Assembly (NCBI RefSeq): GCF_020297055.1
Contig: NZ_JAIXCQ010000004.1
Span: 1 to 64,000, forward strand
Length of the DNA stretch: 64,000 nt
Source of the DNA: Isoptericola luteus
GTDB lineage: Bacteria; Actinomycetota; Actinomycetes; Actinomycetales; Cellulomonadaceae
Direction: 5' to 3'
In this document: positions 24,099-33,063 of the stretch, piece after piece
Position numbering within the stretch: the stretch's first letter is position 1
How the letters are laid out: every line of letters starts with the position of its first letter
Translations under genes and position numbers: made by a program
Notes under the pieces: model-generated
Seen by the model: only the letters and a program-made list of their open reading frames with translations
What the model was told of the DNA's origin: nothing
Database searches by the model: none

Positions 24099-25076
24099 TC
24101 AGCGTCCCGTGCGCGGAGTGGGCTTGGGCCGGGGCGCCGGCGGCTTCGGGACCGCCGGGCGGGGCGTGCTGGACGGCGTCGGCTTGGCGTCCGACGTCGC
24201 CGGCTTCGCGGCGGCGGGCTTGGCGGCAGGCTTGGACGCGGCCGGACGGGACGCGGCCGGACGGGACGCGGGCGCCTTGGGCGCGGCCTGGGGGGCCGAA
24301 GCCTCCTTGGCCGGAGCCTGGGGGGCCGAAGCCTTCGGGGCCGGAGCCTTCTCCACCGCAGCCTTCTCGACGACCGGCTCGGCGGGCGCCGGGGCCTGCT
24401 CGACCGGTGCCTCGACGGGCGTTGTCGCCTCCTCGACGACCTCGGCCGGTGCCTCGTCGGCCGCGGGCGCGGACTGCGCACGGGCCTCGGCCTTGACCTC
24501 GGACTTGGTCTTGCGCTGGGCGTCGATCTCGGAGGAGCGCTTGCGCTGCTCGACCTTGGCGTCCGCCTTCTTCTTGACCGGCCCGAGGACCATGGTCATG
24601 TTGCGGCCGTCCTGCTTGGGCATGGACTCGACGAAACCGAGGTCGGCCACGTCCTCCGCGAGCCGCTGGAGCAGGCGCACGCCCATCTCGGGGCGGGACT
24701 GCTCGCGTCCGCGGAACATGATCATGACCTTGACCTTGTCGCCGGCCTCGAGGAAGCGGACGACGTGGCCCTTCTTGGTGCCGTAGTCGTGCGGGTCGAT
24801 CTTGAGGCGGAACCGGATCTCCTTGAGAACCGTGTTCGCCTGGTTGCGCCGCGCCTCACGCGCCTTCATGTCGGACTCGTACTTGAACTTGCCGAAGTCC
24901 ATGAGCTTGGCGACGGGCGGGCGGGCGTCCGGTGCGACCTCGACGAGGTCGAGGTCGGCGTCCTGGGCAAGCTTCAGGGCGACCGCCGTGGCAACCACGC
25001 CGACCTGCTCCCCGCCCGGGCCGATGAGCCGGACCTCAGGGACGCGGATCCGGTCGTTGATGCGAGGCTCGCTGAT
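24099..25076 (-). CDS. infC: Translation initiation factor IF-3 with apparent AUC start and long Ala/Pro C-terminal tail
   Basis: The 325-residue product prevents premature 50S joining and checks initiator tRNA. Residues 1-180 are the two IF-3 domains ([72 protein letters not shown]). After [15 protein letters not shown] comes an approximately 145-residue low-complexity tail of Ala, Pro and Lys, absent from short IF-3s. No ATG, GTG or TTG is in frame at the expected site. An ATC at 25076 lies 7 bases after AGGAG (25088-25084), matching the well-known non-AUG start of infC that permits autoregulation. Confidence 0.93.
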   Translation of the reverse strand: MSEPRINDRIRVPEVRLIGPGGEQVGVVATAVALKLAQDADLDLVEVAPDARPPVAKLMDFGKFKYESDMKAREARRNQANTVLKEIRFRLKIDPHDYGTKKGHVVRFLEAGDKVKVMIMFRGREQSRPEMGVRLLQRLAEDVADLGFVESMPKQDGRNMTMVLGPVKKKADAKVEQRKRSSEIDAQRKTKSEVKAEARAQSAPAADEAPAEVVEEATTPVEAPVEQAPAPAEPVVEKAAVEKAPAPKASAPQAPAKEASAPQAAPKAPASRPAASRPAASKPAAKPAAAKPATSDAKPTPSSTPRPAVPKPPAPRPKPTPRTGR

Positions 25077-25122
25077 GGTGATGCTCCTAGGAACTCGTCG
25101 GTAGACCGTCAGGGACGGGAAA

Positions 25123-25151
25123 GGCCCCCGACCTGAGCACAGGTGGAGGCC
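25123..25151 (-). promoter_or_regulatory. Candidate attenuator hairpin in the infC leader
   Basis: On the minus strand GGCCTCCACCTG pairs with CAGGTCGGGGGCC around a TGCT loop and is followed by TTTCCC. It lies about 45 bases before the AUC start codon. This looks like a conditional terminator or a protein-binding leader stem for the IF-3/L35/L20 operon, controlled for example by L20. The regulatory role is inference. Confidence 0.5.
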
Positions 25152-25455
25152 ACGAACCGACGACGACGCGCGAGCGTCGACGACCGGGGGCGAACGGCAC
25201 GGGGCCGTCCGACCGGACCCGGCCCCTGTCGGCGCCGGGGCGCTCGGTCGGTGCTCGGGTGGGATGTGATCCACTTGATGCACCTGGGATCGACGGACGC
25301 TTCTCGATGAAACCCATCGTGAACCGCCGACGCCGGACCCAGGTCGGTCAGCCATCGACATTAGCACGCCCGAGGCCGTCCCGAGACCGGACCGCCCTCG
25401 CCGGACGGTGCACCTCGGCGTCGCGTGCGTCACACCGACGACCCGCCGCCCCATA

Positions 25456-25486
25456 CTGGAATCATTCCAGAAAACGCGGGTAGGGT
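25456..25486 (+). promoter_or_regulatory. furA-katA promoter and Fur-type operator, probably leaderless mRNA
   Basis: CTGGAAT-C-ATTCCAG (25456-25470) is a perfect 15-bp palindrome in an AT-richer patch. TGGAAT (25457-25462) and TAGGGT (25481-25486) fit -35 and -10 with 18-base spacing. The furA ATG follows the -10 by only six bases, so translation likely starts at the first nucleotide of the mRNA. Repressor binding would cover the -35. Confidence 0.6.
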
Positions 25487-25492
25487 GGCTCC

Positions 25493-25939
25493 ATGACCTC
25501 GACGAGCACGGACGAGACGCTGCTGCGCGAACGTGGCCTCCGGGTCACCGGCGTGCGCCTCGCCGTCCTGCGTGCGCTCGACGGGCACGAGCACTCGACC
25601 GCCGACGACGTGGTGCGGAGCCTGCGCGCCGACCTCGGCTCGGTCTCCGTCCAGGCGGTCTACGACTCGCTGCACTCGCTGACCGCCGTCGGGCTGCTGC
25701 GCCGGCTGGAACCGGCAGGGCACCCGGCACGATACGAGCGCAGGGTCGGCGACAACCACCACCACATGGTGTGCCGCGGCTGCGGCGCGGTCGCGGACGT
25801 CGACTGCACGGTGGGCGAGGCGCCCTGTCTCCATCCCGTGACCACGCACGGCTTCGCCGTCGAGCTCGCCGAGGTCACCTTCTGGGGCCTGTGCCCCCGC
25901 TGTACCGCCGGCTCCGTCCCGGCCGGCACGCACTCCTGA
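25493..25939 (+). CDS. furA: Fur-family regulator next to catalase (FurA type)
   Basis: The 148-residue regulator has the Fur winged helix ([54 protein letters not shown]), the metal-binding histidine cluster DNHHHMVC, and two CxxC pairs (CRGC and CPRC) for a structural zinc. The gene lies 29 bases before katA on the same strand, the classical furA-catalase pair in which the repressor loses DNA binding on peroxide stress. The palindrome at 25456-25470 is its probable autoregulatory site. Name by context and sequence; iron versus peroxide sensing is not proven. Confidence 0.88.
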   Translation: MTSTSTDETLLRERGLRVTGVRLAVLRALDGHEHSTADDVVRSLRADLGSVSVQAVYDSLHSLTAVGLLRRLEPAGHPARYERRVGDNHHHMVCRGCGAVADVDCTVGEAPCLHPVTTHGFAVELAEVTFWGLCPRCTAGSVPAGTHS

Positions 25940-25968
25940 GAAACCCCCTGAGAGAGGACGTCATCCCC

Positions 25969-27426
25969 ATGACGACGCCGTTCACCACGACACAGACCGG
26001 CACCCCGGTCGCGAGCGACGCGCACTCGCTGACCATCGGCGCGGACGGCCCCACCGTCCTGCACGACCGCTACCTGGTCGAGAAGCTCGCGTCCTTCAAC
26101 CGCGAGCGCGTGCCGGAGCGCAACCCCCACGCCAAGGGCGGCGGCGCCTTCGGCGAGCTCGTGGTCACCGAGGACGTCTCGCAGTACACCCGCGCGGCGG
26201 TCTTCCAGCCGGGCGCCCGGAGCGAGACGCTGCTCCGCTTCTCCTCCGTCGCGGGCGAGCAGGGCTCCCCCGACACCTGGCGTGACGTGCGCGGCTTCTC
26301 CCTGCGTTTCTACACGACCGAGGGCAACCTCGACATCGTCGGCAACAACACGCCCACCTTCTTCCTGCGCGACGCGATGAAGTTCCCGGACTTCATCCAC
26401 TCGCAGAAGCGCCTCGGCGCCTCCGGCCTGCGCGACGCCGACATGCAGTGGGACTTCTGGACCCTGTCCCCCGAGTCGGCCCACCAGGTCACCTACGTCA
26501 TGGGCGACCGCGGCCTGTCGAGGTCGTGGCGTCATCTCAACGGCTACGGTTCGCACACGTACCAGTGGGTCAACGCCGCCGGCGAGCGCTTCTGGGTGCA
26601 GTACCACTTCCTGTCCCAGCAGGGCGTGGAGAACATGTCGCCCGAGGACGCCGAGCGCATCGCCGGCGAGGACGCCGACTACTACCGTCGCGACCTGTAC
26701 GAGGCCATCGACCGCGGCGAGTTCCCCTCGTGGGACGTCTACGTGCAGGTCATGCCGTACGAGGAGGCGAAGACGTACCGCTTCAACCCGTTCGACATGA
26801 CGAAGACCTGGTCGAAGAAGGACTACCCGCGCATCAAGGTCGGCACGTTCACGCTGAACCGCAACCCGCGCAACTTCTTCGCCGAGATCGAGCAGGCGGC
26901 GTTCTCTCCGGGCAACCAGGTGCCCGGCACCGGCATCTCGCCCGACAAGATGCTCATGGCCCGCGTGTTCTCCTACCCGGACGCGCAGCGTCACCGCATC
27001 GGCACCAACTACAACCAGCTGCCGGTGAACCAGCCGCACGCCGCCCCCGTCGCGAACTACATGCACGAGGGCGCCATGCAGTACCAGTTCAACGGGCCCG
27101 AGCACCGCGTGTACACGCCGAACTCGTTCGGCGCCCAGGGTGGCCCCGTGGCCGACCCGGTACGCGGCGTCGAGGCGGCCTGGGAGACGGACGGCGAGCT
27201 GATGCGCGCCGCCCAGACCCTGCACGCCGAGGACGACGACTTCGGCCAGGCCGGGACGCTCTACCGCGAGGTCTTCGACGACGCCGCCAAGGCGCGCTTC
27301 CTGGAGACCCTCACGGGTCAGGGCAGGTCCATCACGATCCCCGAGATCCGCGAGCGGTTCTTCTGGTACTGGACGAACGTCGACGCCGAGCTGGGCGCCA
27401 AGCTCCGCTCCGAGGTCGCTGCCTGA
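25969..27426 (+). CDS. katA: Monofunctional heme catalase
   Basis: The 485-residue enzyme decomposes hydrogen peroxide to water and oxygen. The distal His lies in [13 protein letters not shown], the distal Asn in [14 protein letters not shown], and the proximal heme Tyr in [15 protein letters not shown]. The size places it with small-subunit (clade 3) catalases. ATG at 25969 follows GAGAGAGGACG. It is cotranscribed with furA. A GC-rich hairpin (27452-27482) follows. There is no catalase-peroxidase domain, so it is not katG although furA-katG is the better known pair. Confidence 0.96.
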   Translation: MTTPFTTTQTGTPVASDAHSLTIGADGPTVLHDRYLVEKLASFNRERVPERNPHAKGGGAFGELVVTEDVSQYTRAAVFQPGARSETLLRFSSVAGEQGSPDTWRDVRGFSLRFYTTEGNLDIVGNNTPTFFLRDAMKFPDFIHSQKRLGASGLRDADMQWDFWTLSPESAHQVTYVMGDRGLSRSWRHLNGYGSHTYQWVNAAGERFWVQYHFLSQQGVENMSPEDAERIAGEDADYYRRDLYEAIDRGEFPSWDVYVQVMPYEEAKTYRFNPFDMTKTWSKKDYPRIKVGTFTLNRNPRNFFAEIEQAAFSPGNQVPGTGISPDKMLMARVFSYPDAQRHRIGTNYNQLPVNQPHAAPVANYMHEGAMQYQFNGPEHRVYTPNSFGAQGGPVADPVRGVEAAWETDGELMRAAQTLHAEDDDFGQAGTLYREVFDDAAKARFLETLTGQGRSITIPEIRERFFWYWTNVDAELGAKLRSEVAA

Positions 27427-27451
27427 CGCACGTCACGACACGCTGCACGCC

Positions 27452-27482
27452 GAGGCCGGGTCCCTGCGAGGGGCCCGGCCTC
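27452..27482 (+). terminator. Hairpin downstream of katA
   Basis: GAGGCCGGG (27452-27460) pairs with CCCGGCCTC (27474-27482), and an inner CCC/GGG adds to the stem. It lies 26 bases beyond the katA stop and before the next gene. There is no strong U-tract. Confidence 0.55.
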
Positions 27483-27543
27483 GTCGCATGTCACGCCTGC
27501 CCGCCGGAGCAGGGGCGCGGGCAGTGCCCGCCGCGGTGCGAAG

Positions 27544-27948
27544 ATGGACCCCATGAGCAGCAGCACCCCCTCCACGACCCCCCACACCGGCCACGACGCA
27601 AGCCACGACGCGGCGTCGGCCGACGCCGCGACCCGCGACATCGCCGAGGTCGCCGCCGTCGAGGTCATCACGACCGCGGCCGTCCACCTCATGAGCGCGG
27701 CCGCCGTCAAGTGCGGTCTGGCCGACGACGCCGCGGCGTCGGACCACCTCGACCTCGACGAGGCGCGCAAGCTCATCACCGCTCTCGCGGCCCTGGTCAC
27801 GGCGAGCGCCCCCGACATCGGCAACCAGCACGCGCGCTCCCTGCGGGACGGCCTGAAGTCCCTCCAGCTCGCGTTCCGCGAGGCCTCGGTGATCCCCGAC
27901 GCCCCCGGCGAGGGCCCGGGCGAGAAGTACACGGGATCCGTCGTCTGA
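27544..27948 (+). CDS. DUF1844-family protein
   Basis: The 134-residue cytoplasmic protein has a disordered His/Ser/Thr/Ala-rich first 30 residues and then the DUF1844 core (IAEVAAVEVITTAAVHLMSAAAVKCGL; DLDEARKLITALAALV). Function is unknown. In actinobacteria this gene usually sits beside infC; here furA-katA separates it from infC and it points the other way. The ATG at 27544 or the one three codons later are both possible. It ends one base before the next gene. Confidence 0.8.
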   Translation: MDPMSSSTPSTTPHTGHDASHDAASADAATRDIAEVAAVEVITTAAVHLMSAAAVKCGLADDAAASDHLDLDEARKLITALAALVTASAPDIGNQHARSLRDGLKSLQLAFREASVIPDAPGEGPGEKYTGSVV

Positions 27949-27949
27949 C

Positions 27950-28549
27950 ATGACCCAGCCGGAGCACCCGCCCGTCTGGCCGCCGCCGAGCCCGGGCGCC
28001 CCCGTGGCCGACGGCGCGGTCGCAGGCCCGCCGCCGCGGCGGCGCGCGCTGCCGCTGGTGCTGGCGCTGCTCCTCGTGGCGTCCCTCGCCCTCGGCGGCT
28101 ACCTGTGGCTGACCACGGTGCGCTGGCAGGGGGACAGCGCCGCCTGGGAGTCCGAGGCCCGGGGCTATGCCGACCAGGTCGCCTCGCTGCAGGCCGAGCT
28201 CGATGCCACGGGCGCCGAGCTCGTCGCCGCGCGGGAACAGCTCGCGACGGCCACCGAGCGCATCCGCGGCCTGGCCAACGAGAAGGCCCAGCTCGGCGAC
28301 GAGAACGTCGCGTCCCAGCAGTACCTGGACTACCAGACCCGGGTGAGCGAGGCCGCGGCCGCCGTCGCGACGGCGCTCAACCAGTGCATCGACGCCCAGT
28401 CTCAGCTCATCGGCTACCTGGAGGACCGGGACGCCTACGACGCCGACGACCTCGAGCGGTTCGCCGGCGACGTCGAAGGACTGTGCCAGCAGGCGGACGA
28501 CGCCCACAGCGAGCTCCAGAAGGAGCTGGCGCAGGAGGAGGCACCATGA
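27950..28549 (+). CDS. Membrane-anchored coiled-coil protein of unknown function
   Basis: The 199-residue protein has a Pro-rich cytoplasmic N-terminus (residues 1-30, PPVWPPPSPGAP), a basic RRR stop-transfer, one membrane helix (ALPLVLALLLVASLALGGYLWL, about 34-54) and an extracytoplasmic coiled coil (VASLQAELDATGAELVAAREQLATATERI). Two Cys, in LNQCIDAQ and EGLCQQ, could form a disulfide. I do not recognise a family. It overlaps the next gene, a secreted serine protease, by four bases (ATGA), so the two probably act together at the cell surface. Confidence 0.75.
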   Translation: MTQPEHPPVWPPPSPGAPVADGAVAGPPPRRRALPLVLALLLVASLALGGYLWLTTVRWQGDSAAWESEARGYADQVASLQAELDATGAELVAAREQLATATERIRGLANEKAQLGDENVASQQYLDYQTRVSEAAAAVATALNQCIDAQSQLIGYLEDRDAYDADDLERFAGDVEGLCQQADDAHSELQKELAQEEAP

Positions 28550-29292
28550 GGTCCTCCGTGCGCCGCGGTGCGATCGCGGCGCCGGTCGCGCTGGTGCTTG
28601 GCCTCGGCGTAGGCGCGTGCGGCGTGCTGCCCGAGCTGCCGGACCCGGTGCCGAGCGACATCGTCCCGAGCCGGGCCGTGACCTTCGCGCCGCAGGGCGG
28701 CGAGCAGCTCTCGCCGGACGGGTTCGACGCCGTCCAGCGCATGGCCGTGCGCATCCGCAACGTCGGCTGCGCCGGCCTGTCGACGGGCTCGGGTTTCGCC
28801 ATCGACGAGCACACCCTCATCACCAACCGGCACGTGGTCGCGGACTCCGAGACGCTCGAGGTCAGCACCTACGACGGGCAGGACCTCGAGGTCTCGGCCG
28901 CGAGCTCGGCCCGTCTCGCGGACCTCGCCGTGGTCCGGACCCTGGACGCCCTGCCGAGCTACCCGGAGCTCGCCGTCGGCGACCCCCGCACCGGCGACGC
29001 GGTGAGCGTCGTCGGGTACCCCGAGGGGGGCGAGCTCACCGTGACCGCCGGCGAGATCGTCGGCACGACCACCGACCCGCTGCACGAGAACCTCGGCGAG
29101 GTGCTCATCACCGACGCGGCCGTGGAGCCGGGCTCCTCGGGCTCGGCGGCGCTGGACGCCGACGGGCGCGTCATCGGCGTCGTCTACGCGAAGACCTCCG
29201 ACGGACGCTCCCTGCTCGTCCCGCTGTCCACGTTGCAGGACGTGCTCGCCGACGCGGACGCGTTCACCGCGCTGCCGCCCTGCTCGTCCTGA
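28546..29292 (+). CDS. Trypsin-like serine protease lipoprotein
   Basis: The 248-residue protein begins with a lipoprotein signal peptide (RRGAIAAPVALVLGLGVGAC; lipobox Cys at 25). The chymotrypsin-fold catalytic triad is visible as His in TNRHVV, Asp in LADLAVV and Ser in EPGSSGSAAL. It resembles the protease domain of HtrA/Trypsin_2 proteins without a PDZ domain. It is probably anchored on the outer face of the membrane with the coiled-coil partner encoded just upstream (ATGA overlap). The substrate is unknown. Confidence 0.87.
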   Translation: MRSSVRRGAIAAPVALVLGLGVGACGVLPELPDPVPSDIVPSRAVTFAPQGGEQLSPDGFDAVQRMAVRIRNVGCAGLSTGSGFAIDEHTLITNRHVVADSETLEVSTYDGQDLEVSAASSARLADLAVVRTLDALPSYPELAVGDPRTGDAVSVVGYPEGGELTVTAGEIVGTTTDPLHENLGEVLITDAAVEPGSSGSAALDADGRVIGVVYAKTSDGRSLLVPLSTLQDVLADADAFTALPPCSS

Positions 29293-29314
29293 CCACGGAC
29301 GGCCTCCCCGAGTG

Positions 29315-29449
<135 letters not shown>

Positions 29450-29481
29450 GCACACAACACACCAGGTGGTGCGGCAGACCC

Positions 29482-30372
29482 TCAGCGGGCGGCGCCGACC
29501 CGCAGCTCGAGGGAGTCGACCCGCTCGGACACCACGCCCGACGCGGCGAGCCGGGCGTTGACCTGGCCGAGCACACGCTCCAGCCCGGCACGGTCCAGGC
29601 CCGGGTCCAGCGCCAGCACGACCGCCACCTCGGCGCGACGGCCGGGCTCGGCGTGCGCGCGCACCACGTGCTGCACCGGTGCGGCGGCGTCCGCCACCGC
29701 GGCAGCGACCTCCGGGTCCACGCCCGGGGCCCCACCCTCGGCGGAGGGCACGAGCGCGGGACGCCACTCCTTGCCCTGGGCGAGCGCCCACACGGCGGGG
29801 CGCGGCACGTTCACCGTCACGGGGCCCGCCGGGTCGACGACGATGAGCGACCAGTCCTCGCTCACGGCGGACAGCGCCGCGCGGGGCACCTCGACGGGGA
29901 CCGGCCGGGCGCTCTCGCGCCAGGCCCGCATCGCGTCGACCGACGTGAAGACGGGCAGCGCGCGCCGCCCGTCCGGCGCCTCGACGGCGACCACCCCGGC
30001 GGAGGCCTCCTTGTCCACGTGGAGCTCGCTCGGCCCGTCCGGGCCATCGACCGTCACCGTGTCGGCGACGTCCAGCTCCGCGAGGACAGGCACCAGCACG
30101 CGCGTCTGCGCGAGCCGGTGCACGACCGCTCCCAGCGGCGCGCGGCCGGCCGCGTACGCCTCGAGGAGCGCGGCCAGCTCGGCGTCGACGGAACCGTCGT
30201 CGCCCGCGAACTGCGACGTCGGCTGGATCGAGCGCAGGTGACCGGGCAGGGCGCGGGGCTCGGCACCATCCGTCACCGCACCATCCGTCACCGCACCATC
30301 CGTGACCGCACCGTCTGTCACGGCACCGTCTGTCACGGAGCCGTCCGGGTCACCCACGCCGTCCGCGCTCAC
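29482..30372 (-). CDS. SseB-family protein with N-terminal VTDGA repeats
   Basis: The 296-residue protein has two SseB-like alpha/beta modules ([38 protein letters not shown] with [43 protein letters not shown], and a degenerate C-terminal part). Function is unknown; in actinobacteria SseB-like genes follow hisA, as here. Residues about 13-37 are five tandem VTDGA units encoded by a 15-bp repeat. The start GTG at 30372 overlaps the priA stop as GTGA. Confidence 0.8.
   Translation of the reverse strand: MSADGVGDPDGSVTDGAVTDGAVTDGAVTDGAVTDGAEPRALPGHLRSIQPTSQFAGDDGSVDAELAALLEAYAAGRAPLGAVVHRLAQTRVLVPVLAELDVADTVTVDGPDGPSELHVDKEASAGVVAVEAPDGRRALPVFTSVDAMRAWRESARPVPVEVPRAALSAVSEDWSLIVVDPAGPVTVNVPRPAVWALAQGKEWRPALVPSAEGGAPGVDPEVAAAVADAAAPVQHVVRAHAEPGRRAEVAVVLALDPGLDRAGLERVLGQVNARLAASGVVSERVDSLELRVGAAR
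30264..30338. repeat. 15-bp minisatellite, five copies, within the SseB-like gene
   Basis: Five tandem 15-base units run from 30264 to 30338. Consensus on the plus strand is CACCRTCYGTSACSG. The two right-hand copies differ from the left three at a few silent positions. Each encodes VTDGA on the minus strand, so copy-number change would preserve the frame. Confidence 0.9.
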
Positions 30373-31100
30373 GGACGCCCCGCCACGTCGAGGGCCTCGG
30401 GCAGCGTGAACGCCCCGGCGTACAGCGCCTTGCCCACGACGGCGCCCTCGACTCCTGCGGGCACCAGCGCGCGCAGGGCCTCCAGGTCCGCCAGCGACGA
30501 GATCCCGCCGGACGCCACGACCTTGGCCGGCGTCCGGGAGGCCACGTCGCGCAGCAGGTCGACGTTCGGTCCGCGCAGGGTGCCGTCCTTGGTCACGTCG
30601 GTGACGACGTACCGCGAGCACCCCGCCTCGTCGAGCCGGGCGAGCACCTCCCACAGGTCGCCGCCCTCCTTGGTCCAGCCGCGGGCGGCGAGCGTGGTGC
30701 CGCGCACGTCCAGCCCGACGGCGACGGCGTCCCCGTGCTCCGCGATGATGCGCGCGGTCCACTCCGGATCCTCGAGCGCGGCGGTACCGATGTTGACGCG
30801 CCGGGCCCCGGTGGCGAGCGCCCGCTCCAGGGACGCGTCGTCGCGGATCCCGCCGGACAGCTCGACCTGCACGTCGAGGTCGGCGACGACCCGGGCCAGC
30901 AGGTCCGCGTTGGACCCGCGGCCGAACGCGGCGTCGAGGTCCACCAGGTGGATCCACTCGGCGCCGCCGGACTGCCAGTCGAGCGCCGCCGTCAGGGGGT
31001 CGCCGTACGAGGTCTCGGAGCCGGCCTCCCCCTGGACGAGGCGGACGGCCTGGCCGTCGGCGACGTCGACGGCGGGCAGCAGCACGAGACGATCGGTCAT
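30369..31100 (-). CDS. priA: Phosphoribosyl isomerase A (HisA/TrpF bifunctional)
   Basis: The 243-residue TIM barrel isomerises ProFAR in histidine synthesis and, in actinobacteria, usually also PRA in tryptophan synthesis. Key segments are [19 protein letters not shown] (catalytic Asp), [53 protein letters not shown] (second catalytic Asp) and [11 protein letters not shown]. Assigning the TrpF activity rests on lineage; no separate trpF is in view. ATG at 31100 follows GGAGAACCTC. It lies 53 bases after hisH. Confidence 0.93.
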   Translation of the reverse strand: MTDRLVLLPAVDVADGQAVRLVQGEAGSETSYGDPLTAALDWQSGGAEWIHLVDLDAAFGRGSNADLLARVVADLDVQVELSGGIRDDASLERALATGARRVNIGTAALEDPEWTARIIAEHGDAVAVGLDVRGTTLAARGWTKEGGDLWEVLARLDEAGCSRYVVTDVTKDGTLRGPNVDLLRDVASRTPAKVVASGGISSLADLEALRALVPAGVEGAVVGKALYAGAFTLPEALDVAGRP

Positions 31101-31153
31101 GAGGTTCTCCAGCGTCGGTGGGGCGGGTGCGTCGGACGCGCCCGGGGCGGCGG

Positions 31154-31915
31154 TCACAGCGAGCGGACCCAGTTCTCGAGCAGGGTCGCGCCGGCGTCGC
31201 CGGACTTCTCGGGGTGGAACTGCGTGGCGGCGAGCGGACCGTCCTCGACGGCCGCGACGAACCGCGCGTCGCGGCCCGGCGCGCCGTGCCGGGCCCAGGT
31301 GACCAAGGGAGGGGTGTAGCGCGGGTCGGCGGTCTCGTCGTGCCCCTGGGTGAACTCCTGGGCGGCGTACGAGTGCACGAAGTAGAAGCGCTCGTGCTCC
31401 ACGCCCGCGAACAGGCGCGACCCGGCCGGCACCTCGACGGTGGACCAGCCCATGTGCGGGACGACCGGCGCGTCCAGGCGCTCGACGACGCCGGACCACT
31501 CCCCGAGGCCTTCGGCCCGCTCGCCGTGCTCCACCCCCGCGTCGAACATCACCTGCATGCCGACGCAGATGCCGAGCACGGGCCGGTTCCCGGCCAGGCG
31601 CCGGTCGACGACCTGGTCGCCCCGCACGGCACGCAACCCGGCCATGCACGCGGCGAACGCGCCCACTCCCGGCACGACGAGCCCGGTCGCCTCGCCGGCG
31701 CGGCGCAGGTCCGCGGTCAGTTCGACGTCCGCGCCCACGCGCTCCAGCGCCCGGACCGCGGAACGGACGTTGCCGAACCCGTAGTCGAGCACGACGACCT
31801 GCGGTCGGGCCGAGGACGGCGCGGCCGGGCGCGGGTTGAGGGCGGCCGCGGCACCGTCGTGCGGCAGCAGCTCGGCGCGCCCCGCCTCGGCGGGAGCCGG
31901 CGTCTCGCCGCTCAT
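31154..31915 (-). CDS. hisH: Imidazole glycerol phosphate synthase glutaminase subunit
   Basis: The class I glutaminase supplies ammonia to HisF. The catalytic Cys is in [14 protein letters not shown] and the His-Glu pair in TQFHPEKSG; the oxyanion turn is VPGVGAF. The annotated 253 residues include about 38 extra, Ala/Pro-rich N-terminal residues before [13 protein letters not shown]. The ATG at 31915 is retained because it overlaps the preceding stop as ATGA. hisF, its partner, is not within the window. Confidence 0.95.
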   Translation of the reverse strand: MSGETPAPAEAGRAELLPHDGAAAALNPRPAAPSSARPQVVVLDYGFGNVRSAVRALERVGADVELTADLRRAGEATGLVVPGVGAFAACMAGLRAVRGDQVVDRRLAGNRPVLGICVGMQVMFDAGVEHGERAEGLGEWSGVVERLDAPVVPHMGWSTVEVPAGSRLFAGVEHERFYFVHSYAAQEFTQGHDETADPRYTPPLVTWARHGAPGRDARFVAAVEDGPLAATQFHPEKSGDAGATLLENWVRSL

Positions 31916-32448
31916 GACTTCTTGCGCGTCTTGCGCGCCGCGCCGCCGAGCATGCGCATCGCCTTGAACCGGCCGATGCCGGACGACGGCACGACGTCGG
32001 GCAGGTCGGCGACGTGGAGCTGGCCGGTCAGCAGGTCCTCCAGCGCCTCCGGGGCGCCGCCGAGCACCAGCCCCGGCGGCAGCTCGCCGTCGGCGGCGCC
32101 GTCCGCGTAGCGCACGCAGGTGAGCTGCTCGCCCCAGCGGGTGACCAGCACGAGCGGCACACCGGCGACGAGCTTCGAGACGGCGACCGCTGCGTGGTCC
32201 GGCGCGTCGTTGCTGGTGTCCCGCAGGACGGCGAGCGCCCCGACCGGGGTCGCGACCGCGTCGACGTCGAGGTCGGCGAGCGCGCAGGCCGCCGCGAGCG
32301 GCTCGGCCCCCGCGATCTGCGTGATGAGGACGGCGAGCTCGGGGTCCTTGCGGGCGCCGGTGAGCTCGGACAGGTCGTCCGGGATCTCGAGTCCGTCCGG
32401 CAGGCCGGCGTCGTCCGGGCCCGCGGGCAGGTCAGGATCGGTGGTCAT
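31912..32448 (-). CDS. Conserved hypothetical protein in the his operon
   Basis: The 178-residue protein is not recognised. It has an acidic, Pro-rich first 35 residues, then an alpha/beta segment ([60 protein letters not shown]) and a basic tail ending [11 protein letters not shown]. It has no membrane segment or signal peptide. It starts 3 bases after hisB and overlaps hisH by four bases, so it is certainly cotranslated with histidine genes. Its role, if any, in histidine synthesis is unknown. Confidence 0.7.
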   Translation of the reverse strand: MTTDPDLPAGPDDAGLPDGLEIPDDLSELTGARKDPELAVLITQIAGAEPLAAACALADLDVDAVATPVGALAVLRDTSNDAPDHAAVAVSKLVAGVPLVLVTRWGEQLTCVRYADGAADGELPPGLVLGGAPEALEDLLTGQLHVADLPDVVPSSGIGRFKAMRMLGGAARKTRKKS

Positions 32449-32451
32449 GCG

Positions 32452-33063
32452 TTACAGCGCACCCTTCGTGGACGGGACGCCCTCGACGCGCGGGTCGCGG
32501 GCGACGGCGGCGCGCAGCGCACGCGCGAGCGCCTTGAACTGGGCTTCGACGATGTGGTGCGGGTCGCGGCCCGCGAGCACGCGCACGTGCACGCAGATGC
32601 CCGCGTGGTGCGCGATCGACTCGAGCACGTGGCGGGTGAGCGACCCGGTGAAGTGCCCGCCGATGAGGTGGTACTCCTGGCCCTCCGGCTCCCCGGAGTG
32701 CACGAGGTAGGGGCGCCCGGACACGTCGACGACGGCCAGCGCGAGCGCCTCGTCGAGCGGGACGGTCGCGTCCCCGAAGCGGGAGATCCCCTGCTTGTCG
32801 CCGAGGGCGACCCGCAGCGCCTCCCCGATGACGATGGCGACGTCCTCGACGGTGTGGTGAGCGTCGATGTGCGTGTCGCCCGTGGCCTTGACCGTCAGGT
32901 CGATCAGCGAGTGCTTGCCGAGCGCCGTGAGCATGTGGTCGTAGAACGGCACGGTCGTCGAGACGTCCGTGCGGCCCGTGCCGTCGAGGTCCAGCTCGAC
33001 GACGACGCTCGACTCGCTCGTCGCGCGCTCGAGGCGCGCGGTGCGGTGCGTGGTGTTCTCCAT
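32452..33063 (-). CDS. hisB: Imidazoleglycerol-phosphate dehydratase
   Basis: The 203-residue enzyme has the two metal-binding repeats [16 protein letters not shown] and [16 protein letters not shown] plus [17 protein letters not shown], giving the Mn-binding active site that dehydrates imidazole glycerol phosphate. It is the monofunctional form, without the phosphatase domain of enteric HisB. ATG at 33063 overlaps the hisC stop as TGATG. Confidence 0.97.
   Translation of the reverse strand: MENTTHRTARLERATSESSVVVELDLDGTGRTDVSTTVPFYDHMLTALGKHSLIDLTVKATGDTHIDAHHTVEDVAIVIGEALRVALGDKQGISRFGDATVPLDEALALAVVDVSGRPYLVHSGEPEGQEYHLIGGHFTGSLTRHVLESIAHHAGICVHVRVLAGRDPHHIVEAQFKALARALRAAVARDPRVEGVPSTKGAL

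Larger units (their letters stand above)
25077..25492. other. 416-bp gap: infC leader (minus) and furA promoter (plus)
   Basis: No gene is seen here. The minus-strand leader of infC contains a strong hairpin (25123-25151) followed by TTTCCC and the AGGAG ribosome-binding site. A minus-strand TAATGT near 25364 could be the infC -10, although its -35 is poor. The right end holds the furA promoter and operator (25456-25486). The sequence between is GC-rich with further stem potential. Confidence 0.6.

Noticed and set aside
30264-30338. Tandem repeat considered as a CRISPR array
   Set aside because: Units are contiguous without spacers, are only 15 bp, and encode in-frame VTDGA.
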